Source: Rubrobacter sp. (GTDB taxonomy: Bacteria; Actinomycetota; Rubrobacteria; Rubrobacterales; Rubrobacteraceae). Taken from it: a stretch of 7,141 bases of DNA. The stretch covers positions 1,985 through 9,125 of the forward strand of contig JADDPV010000049.1 in assembly GCA_016781705.1 (NCBI GenBank). Direction: 5' to 3'. Shown here one piece after another: positions 6,203 through 7,141 of the stretch. The position numbers and the translations under genes are program-made. Each line of letters opens with the position of its first letter. Position 1 is the first letter of the stretch. The notes below the pieces were generated by a model, which made no database searches, had not been told where the DNA came from, and saw only the letters and a list, made by a program, of their open reading frames with translations.

Positions 6203-6786
6203 CTACGTCATCTCGTTGTCCCCGGTCTCGTAGAGTCCGAAGGGCAGCGGGTCGCCGACTCTCCACATACCCTCGAACTGGGCGTGCCTGCCTCGCGCGT
6301 GCGGGCCAAGACGCTACGGCCAAGCGCGAGCTGGCCGGGCTCCCACTCCTTCAGCGCGGCGAGCACATCGCCGTTCGCCCCTTTGATCGCTCCGCCAAGC
6401 TTGAAGGCGTCCTCGGCGGCTTTTGCGGAACCGGCGGCGGCATGGGGGCGGGCGGCGAAAGCGGCGTCTCCGATCAGGGGCACCCGCCCGAAAGCCATGT
6501 GGGGCGCCTCGATGTCGAAGACGACCTGCAAGTACGGTTCGGCTGTCCCCAGCACTACCTCGACGAGCGGCGGCGGCGGCACAGATGCGGCGTCCTCGCG
6601 CAGCCTCTCGACGTGACGCTCCCGCACGGCTCCGGGCCCGAGGGATACCTCGCGCCGCGAGCCGTCTTTGTCGGTCATGAGGTCGTCCAAGTCCGGGCCC
6701 TCCTCGACGTTCCGGTACCACAGCCAGCTGAGGACGTGCTGGTACGAGCCCGGCGACCGGTCTACCATCGGGATCGGGTAGGTCAC
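6203..6786 (-). pseudogene. FAD-dependent monooxygenase (DhpH / 6-hydroxynicotinate hydroxylase type), C-terminal half, frameshifted
   Basis: Flavoprotein aromatic hydroxylases of this type add oxygen to pyridine or related rings and are about 380-400 residues. Only the C-terminal half is here. From VTYPIP (6786) come the substrate-domain motif WLWYRNVEEG (residues 21-30 of this piece), FDIEAPHMAFGRVPLIGDAA (90-109) containing the second FAD-binding motif GDAAF, then ARPHAAAGSAKAAEDAFKL (112-130) and EWEPGQLALGRSVLARTREA (147-166). At about 6286 one base is missing: the next frame continues without overlap as HAQFEGMWRVGDPLPFGLYE to TAG 6203, the expected family C-terminus. The first-frame tail ending at 6208 is therefore spurious. 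The Rossmann fold with GxGxxG is absent; upstream is an unrelated reading frame and an in-frame TAG near 6828. Function is surely lost. Confidence 0.85.
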
Positions 6787-7056
6787 GCCGGCGTTCGGCG
6801 TGCTCCGCCTCCAGCTCCTCTAGCAGCTGGCGCGTTCTCCGCGGACAGAAGACCCCGCTCGCTCTGTAAGCTCCAGACGGGCCTCTGAGCGCCCGAGCTA
6901 CCTCGACGATGCCTCTGCCCGTAGCTTCATGAATCCTCTCGCATCCTGATCGTTCGCGATGTGGCCGGCGGGGGAGAGAGGCCTGTCCGTCCAGGTGACC
7001 GGAGGGAGCTCATCGTTATGGGAACCTCGGGACCGCCTCTGGAGCTTGTTCTCCAT
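6787..7056 (-). pseudogene. Short frameshifted gene of unknown function
   Basis: ATG 7056 has a strong Shine-Dalgarno GGGAGAGGG at 7067-7059. The frame gives MENKLQRRSR, then NDELPPVTWTDRPLSPAGHI and ANDQDARGFM, and stops early at TAG 6898 (52 residues). From 6931 the next frame carries protein-like sequence with no stop: HEATGRGIVEVARALRGPSG, AYRASGVFCPRRTRQLLEEL, EAEHAERRR. Joining the two at GFM/HEA (about 6930) gives about 90 residues ending close to where the monooxygenase remnant begins (about 6790), so its own 3' end may be lost at that junction. I recognise no family. The C-terminal stretch is a charged helix (LLEELEAEHAERRR). The frame-1 reading runs on into the monooxygenase as an antisense-free shadow, which I do not count. 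Confidence 0.5.
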
Positions 7057-7141
7057 ATCCCTCTCCCTGCAAGTGGCTTTCCCCGCGAGTAACTACAAAC
7101 CGGCGGTGATCCGAGCGCAAAGGCGGACCTCCGATCTCATC

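Noticed and set aside
6314..6721. Minus-strand open frame within the monooxygenase region
   Set aside because: Arg-rich shadow; frame 0 carries the flavoprotein motifs.

Overview
The window is very GC-rich, with strong G/C third-position codon use, few Shine-Dalgarno-poor starts and frequent GTG starts. The proteins and gene order suggest a high-GC actinobacterium. A deep-branching, Rubrobacter-like lineage is my guess from the overall look (a glmS ribozyme in an actinobacterial setting), not something the sequence proves.

Layout. Positions 1-4771 are a compact, intact housekeeping block. On the minus strand, acpS (618-1046) runs into nnr (621 to the left edge, cut off by the window). nnr probably starts at a CTG overlapping the acpS stop. 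Divergent from acpS is a diacylglycerol/lipid kinase gene (1117-1992, plus), and both genes have a -10-like hexamer exactly 6 nt before a GTG, which suggests leaderless transcripts. The kinase gene converges, with a 1-nt gap, on a LysE/RhtB-type exporter gene (1994-2620, minus). That gene lies 42 bp downstream of glmS (2663-4507, minus). About 115 nt upstream of glmS is a well-preserved glmS self-cleaving ribozyme (about 4623-4771, minus), with the conserved cleavage-site strand, P1, P2 with an altered base pair, and P4 with a GUGA loop.

Positions 4855-7141 look quite different: a gene graveyard. It holds a frameshifted gene of unknown function (4855-5329, minus), a PPOX-class flavin/F420 oxidoreductase-like pseudogene with several frameshifts (5407-5743, plus), and a C-terminal piece of an unknown protein joined directly to its end (5739-6092, plus). 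These are followed by the C-terminal half of a DhpH-type FAD monooxygenase with a one-base frameshift (6203-6786, minus), abutted by a short frameshifted gene (6787-7056, minus).

Working together: glmS supplies glucosamine-6-phosphate for cell-wall precursors and its mRNA leader senses that product. AcpS activates acyl carrier protein, Nnr repairs hydrated NAD(P)H, and the lipid kinase acts on membrane lipid. I see no defence system, CRISPR array, tRNA, rRNA or intact mobile element. The most notable items are the ribozyme, the CTG start, the paired leaderless promoters and the cluster of decayed genes.
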